Position numbers and translations under genes: made by a program. 64,000 nt of DNA, taken from positions 62,001 to 126,000 of the forward strand of contig VMSX01000017.1 of the NCBI GenBank assembly GCA_013791905.1, given 5' to 3'. The stretch comes from Rhodocyclaceae bacterium. Lineage in GTDB: Bacteria; Pseudomonadota; Gammaproteobacteria; Burkholderiales; Rhodocyclaceae. The number at the start of each line of letters is the position of its first letter. Position 1 is the stretch's first letter. Below, piece after piece: positions 60,682-64,000 of this stretch. Below the pieces are notes generated by a model that saw nothing but the letters and a program-made list of their open reading frames with translations, had not been told where the DNA came from and searched no databases.

Positions 60682-62583
60682 TGTGCGGGCCTTGCGGATC
60701 ATGCGGATTGGCAAAGCGGCGAGAAAGTTGCGCATTGCGACGATGAACGGGTGCGGATCATTCAAATCAAAATAGACATCGCGCAGGCGCTGGCGAAAAA
60801 ACAGGCCGGGTTCATGACGGAGCAGCCAGAAGAAGGCGCCGGGTTGACGCTCACTGTTGATCCAGAGGGTGCTGGTCGTCTGCCGCATGCCTACAGGGCC
60901 GCCACCGATTGCGGCGAAGTATTCCGTCAACGGCAGACTTACACCATTCGCCGAGCATAGGCCTTCCCAGAAATCCGTGCGGCCGACGGTTGGTTCGATG
61001 ACCCAGAACGTGCCATCGGGGCCTTGTTTCAGTTCCAGCGAGACCGGGCCGGAAAGGCCCAGGCCCGCGAAGAACCTCAGGGTGAGTGCATGCACTTGAT
61101 CGTTGGGTTCCGACACCGCGATGGTCGTGTTGCCCATCGGCCTTGAGCAAAGCTTGCGGCCTTCAAATCGCGCCAGGACTTCCCCTTTTTTAAGGTACAG
61201 GGCGCCGAAGCGTATGGACCGGTCATCTCCCGGAATGAATTCCTGTGCCAGGACGGGCAGGCACTGGCCGATGAGTTCCGTATAAGCCGGGATATCTTCC
61301 ATCGAATCGATGACGATGACCTTGAAGGCGGAAAGTGGCCGGGTTGGCTTCAGGATGATGGGCAGTTCGAGGCAGCCGATGTCTTGCTCAAGCGTCTGCA
61401 GATTGCTCAGGAGAGTGGAACGCGGGTAGCGCAAGCCGGTATCAATGCAGCGCTGCTCAAGATGGTCTTTTTCAAGCAGGTCAAGCACAGCAGGAGCGGC
61501 ATGCGCCCAGCTGAGCCGATAAAAACGCGATATTTCCTGTACATGCTCTCCAACGGTTTTAACCATCAAGTCATTGGTCAAGAATAAAACCGGTTTGGAT
61601 TCCGTGTCGCTGTCCGACGCCAATTGAATCAGCGACGTGACCAAACCCGGGCCGGTGATGTCGGGAATAAAGCGTATTTCGGCACACCGCGTGCGCGCCC
61701 CCGGCAGGGCTGGGTCGCGCTTGAGCGCAACGACCTGAATGCCAGCCCGATGGAGGGAGCGAGCAATGCCAAGTCCATGGGCACACAAGCCGACAACAAC
61801 TGCGTGGGGGCGCTCGGATTGGCTGCGTGGCTGAGTTGCCTCAGGAATGCCGAGGGTAATTGTCGGGTGGGCGCGTCCGGGCCAGCAGCAATCGACAAAT
61901 GGGGCTTTTGATGAAAAGGTGAACTGAATCTGGCCCAGGCACAAGAAGGTCAGTGTCTCGATTCGCTGCATCCCCAGGTGGCCGTGGGCTGCAAGTGAAT
62001 TCTGGTTGAATGCCGATATCCTGGAGAAGCTCCAGCGAATGCCTTTTTTTTCAAGTAGCTCATTGGCGGCACTCCACAAGCGGGCGAGCGTTCTGCCCAT
62101 GCGGAAGTCCGGTTCGACATGAACATCGAAGTCCCAAACCGAGGCGCCTGGATCTGCGAGTTCGAAGCGGCAGCGCACCTCGTCTTCTTCATAGAAATTT
62201 CTGGCATACCAGAAGAATCCGGCGAATCGTCCTTTGACCGTGGCGGCAAGGCAGGTGTAGCCATTACGAAAGCGCGCTGCAACAATGTTTTTCGGGCGCG
62301 GAAACGCTGCACAGATTGCACTATCGGGAAGCGTGCGTTCGACCGCGCTGTGCGGCGATGGGCGGCAATTCAAGGCAGCCGGGCCAGGGATGGGTTGGGC
62401 GACGATGTGGTAGCGCAGCAGGCGCCAATGCCCATTGCTGATCTTTTGCAGCAATCTCCCCAACAGGAAAAGCAGGCCGTTTGCGGCCCCCAGCCTGCGT
62501 ATCGGGCCGGTGAGTCGTTTAAGTGTCATGTGGTCGACCAAGTGAGGCATTCGAGCGTCGGATACTTGCGCGAATTGTGCCAA
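60652..62583 (-). CDS. GNAT-like domain fused to an ATP-grasp ligase
   Basis: This 643-residue protein has two parts. Residues about 85-235 look like a GNAT acetyltransferase fold (VWDFDVHVEPDFRMGRTLARLWSAANELLEKKG, FNQNSLAAHGHLGMQRI). Residues about 265-590 look like a carboxylate-amine ligase of the ATP-grasp type (HAVVVGLCAHGLGIARSLHRAG, ELPIILKPTRPLSAFKVIV, LAQEFIPGDDRS, VSLELKQGPDGTFWVIEPTVGR). It would activate a carboxylate with ATP and join it to an amine or carry out acylation. It is probably a tailoring enzyme for the polymer. The start may be the first ATG or ATG at codon 12. Confidence 0.78.
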   Translation of the reverse strand: MAQFAQVSDARMPHLVDHMTLKRLTGPIRRLGAANGLLFLLGRLLQKISNGHWRLLRYHIVAQPIPGPAALNCRPSPHSAVERTLPDSAICAAFPRPKNIVAARFRNGYTCLAATVKGRFAGFFWYARNFYEEDEVRCRFELADPGASVWDFDVHVEPDFRMGRTLARLWSAANELLEKKGIRWSFSRISAFNQNSLAAHGHLGMQRIETLTFLCLGQIQFTFSSKAPFVDCCWPGRAHPTITLGIPEATQPRSQSERPHAVVVGLCAHGLGIARSLHRAGIQVVALKRDPALPGARTRCAEIRFIPDITGPGLVTSLIQLASDSDTESKPVLFLTNDLMVKTVGEHVQEISRFYRLSWAHAAPAVLDLLEKDHLEQRCIDTGLRYPRSTLLSNLQTLEQDIGCLELPIILKPTRPLSAFKVIVIDSMEDIPAYTELIGQCLPVLAQEFIPGDDRSIRFGALYLKKGEVLARFEGRKLCSRPMGNTTIAVSEPNDQVHALTLRFFAGLGLSGPVSLELKQGPDGTFWVIEPTVGRTDFWEGLCSANGVSLPLTEYFAAIGGGPVGMRQTTSTLWINSERQPGAFFWLLRHEPGLFFRQRLRDVYFDLNDPHPFIVAMRNFLAALPIRMIRKARTLLLRQIPGG

Positions 62584-62670
62584 GATCCCGGTGCCCCGGT
62601 GCGCTAAGGCTTGCGTTCATGCGCTTTGAAAGACGGGCATGACGGCACGGTGCTTGACTCGGGGGAATGA

Positions 62671-64000
62671 CTAGGACGCCTTGAAGCCGGGCGCATGTAC
62701 CCGCAGCCATTGTTCCAGCATTGTCATTACCCAGACGAGTTCGCCGTAGAAGCCGGGGTGGGCTGGCAGATGTTCCTTGAGCAGCGTGTCGATGAATTCC
62801 CTGCGGATGATGCCGCGGTCGGCAAGGCCGTGCAGGGATTCCGTGGCGAGTTGGTTGAGTGGCGCGTGACTGACCGCCCACGGGCCGAAAGGCAGGCCGA
62901 AGCCGTGTTTCTTCTTGGTGAGGATCTCGTCCGGCAGGAAGCCGCGCAGAGCTTCCTTGAAGAACCAGCGCAGCTTGAAACCTTTGAGTTTGTACGCCGT
63001 GGGCAGCTTGAGGGAGAAGTCGAGCAGGCGGTCATCCAGCAGCGGGAAGCCTACCGCCATATTTGCCAAGCGTGCGGAACCGATGACCTTGGGAAGATCG
63101 TTTTCGGCCAGGGTGTAGCGCCAGTCGTAGGCGAGCATCTTATTGATCAGCGATGCTGGCGGGCAGGCGTTATAAACCGCGCGCTGATGGCGCTCGGGTT
63201 CGCCGCTGTCGACCTGCTGAAGAAAGTCGGCAGTGAATATCTGGCCAAGCCCCATGCGCATGAGCAGGTTGTAGGTTTGCATCCGGTCGGGCATCGGCAC
63301 GCGCGCCTGGCGCACGTAGCTGGCACCTTTCTTCAGCAGGGGGATGCGGTCGAAGAGGCCGGTATCGGCGAGCGGTTCGGCAAGCCCCTTGCGCAGAATG
63401 CCGGGCAGGGCGTCATAGGCGCCAAAGACGCGCTGTTTGGCATAGCGGGTATTGCCGCCGAACAGTTCGTCGCCACCGTCGCCGGCCAGCAGCTTTTCGA
63501 TGCCGTCCTGTTTTGCCATGCGCGCGCAGTAGTAGGCAGGCACGGCGGAGGAGTTACCGAAAGGTTGGTCATAGCTGGCGGCTACGGCGGGCATGCCGGT
63601 TACCAGGTCGTCCGGGGTGATGTAGTACTCGTGGTGGTGGGTACCGAAATGACGGACAGCGATTTGCGCGTATTCCATTTCATCGTAGCCCGGCACATCG
63701 AATCCGATGGAGTAGGTTTCCGCAGGGCGGCCAGTGATCTGCGTGAGCATACCGGCGATGGTTGAGCTGTCGGTGCCACCACTGAGATAGCAGCCCACCG
63801 GGCCACCATCCAGTCGTGCTGTCACGGCATCCCTGATTGTTTGACGGAATTCGTCGCGCAACGCAGAGAAGGATTCACCTTGACCTTCTTCGAACTTGGG
63901 TTGCCAGTAGGGTGCGACAGCCAGCTTGCCGTTTTCGAACCGGGCGCTGTGGCCGGGCGGCAGGCGGAAGACATCCTTGAAGATGGTGCGAGGCGAGGGA
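62671..64000 (-). CDS. Asparagine-synthetase-like amidotransferase (5' end beyond window)
   Basis: The frame is open to the window edge: in-frame codons from 64000 to 63862 read PSPRTIFKDVFRLPPGHSAR and continue into RDEFRQTIRDAVTARL, so the TTG at 63861 is not the real start. The visible part is the synthetase domain with PP-loop YLSGGTDSST and DGGDELFGGNTRYA. The glutaminase domain is outside, so Cys2 cannot be checked. It is the third asparagine-synthetase homologue of the locus. The 87 bp between it and the ATP-grasp gene hold nothing I recognise. Confidence 0.88.
   Translation of the reverse strand, partial: PSPRTIFKDVFRLPPGHSARFENGKLAVAPYWQPKFEEGQGESFSALRDEFRQTIRDAVTARLDGGPVGCYLSGGTDSSTIAGMLTQITGRPAETYSIGFDVPGYDEMEYAQIAVRHFGTHHHEYYITPDDLVTGMPAVAASYDQPFGNSSAVPAYYCARMAKQDGIEKLLAGDGGDELFGGNTRYAKQRVFGAYDALPGILRKGLAEPLADTGLFDRIPLLKKGASYVRQARVPMPDRMQTYNLLMRMGLGQIFTADFLQQVDSGEPERHQRAVYNACPPASLINKMLAYDWRYTLAENDLPKVIGSARLANMAVGFPLLDDRLLDFSLKLPTAYKLKGFKLRWFFKEALRGFLPDEILTKKKHGFGLPFGPWAVSHAPLNQLATESLHGLADRGIIRREFIDTLLKEHLPAHPGFYGELVWVMTMLEQWLRVHAPGFKAS

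Noticed and set aside
62695-63765. 356-codon plus-strand frame opposite the last asparagine synthetase
   Set aside because: The minus strand has the PP-loop enzyme, continuing to the window edge. The plus frame is its shadow.

Overview
The window is a large exopolysaccharide and protein-sorting locus of the exosortase A (XrtA, EpsH) / PEP-CTERM type from a Gram-negative bacterium. The GC-rich coding, the Prs regulators, the EpsB/XrtA gene set and the TviB/TviC pair all fit an environmental betaproteobacterium of the Rhodocyclales/Nitrosomonadales kind. That assignment is inferred from gene content only. I recognise no rRNA, tRNA, CRISPR array or intact transposase gene.

Layout. 0-3.4 kb: a terminator, a minus-strand PIN/AbrB toxin-antitoxin pair and two FtsX-type ABC permeases. 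3.6-7.8 kb: the EpsB-type priming sugar-phosphate transferase and a PrsT-like TPR protein. 7.9-11.7 kb: a PEP-CTERM substrate gene behind a close match to a sigma-54 promoter, then a tightly overlapped operon of a Tat-signal protein, a PqqD-like protein, an HprK-like kinase and an NTP_transf_5 nucleotidyltransferase. 11.7-22.9 kb, minus strand: serine protease, lytic transglycosylase, PrsT lipoprotein, PrsR, PrsK, a cyclic-nucleotide-binding patatin and a degenerate nucleotide cyclase. 23.4-37.8 kb, plus strand: the core XrtA operon (export lipoprotein, chain-length protein, tyrosine kinase, outer-membrane barrel, ATPase, deacetylase, FemAB-like protein, glycosyltransferases, XrtA-EpsI, UDP-sugar dehydrogenase and epimerase). 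37.8-48.3 kb: amidotransferase, WecB and glycosyltransferases interleaved with toxin-antitoxin modules; 43.5-47.0 kb holds five modules of which four have damaged toxin genes. 48.3-64 kb: O-ligase, deacetylase, glycosyltransferases, methyltransferases, flippase, asparagine-synthetase-like enzymes and a GNAT/ATP-grasp fusion.

How it works together. EpsB primes undecaprenyl phosphate. The UDP-HexNAc enzymes (WecB, TviB, TviC) supply amino sugars and uronic acids, and the glycosyltransferases, amidotransferases and methyltransferases build the repeat unit. The flippase, O-ligase, Wzz-like protein, tyrosine kinase, export lipoprotein and barrel polymerise and export it. XrtA processes PEP-CTERM proteins destined for the same surface matrix. 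PrsK/PrsR with sigma-54 probably switch on the PEP-CTERM gene.

The best candidates for something new are: the RRE-like/HprK-like/nucleotidyltransferase operon next to the PEP-CTERM gene; the pseudo-cyclase plus cNMP-binding patatin upstream of prsKR; a 24-bp dispersed repeat found inside genes and between them; and the graveyard of toxin-antitoxin modules bounded by copies of a glycosyltransferase 5' end.
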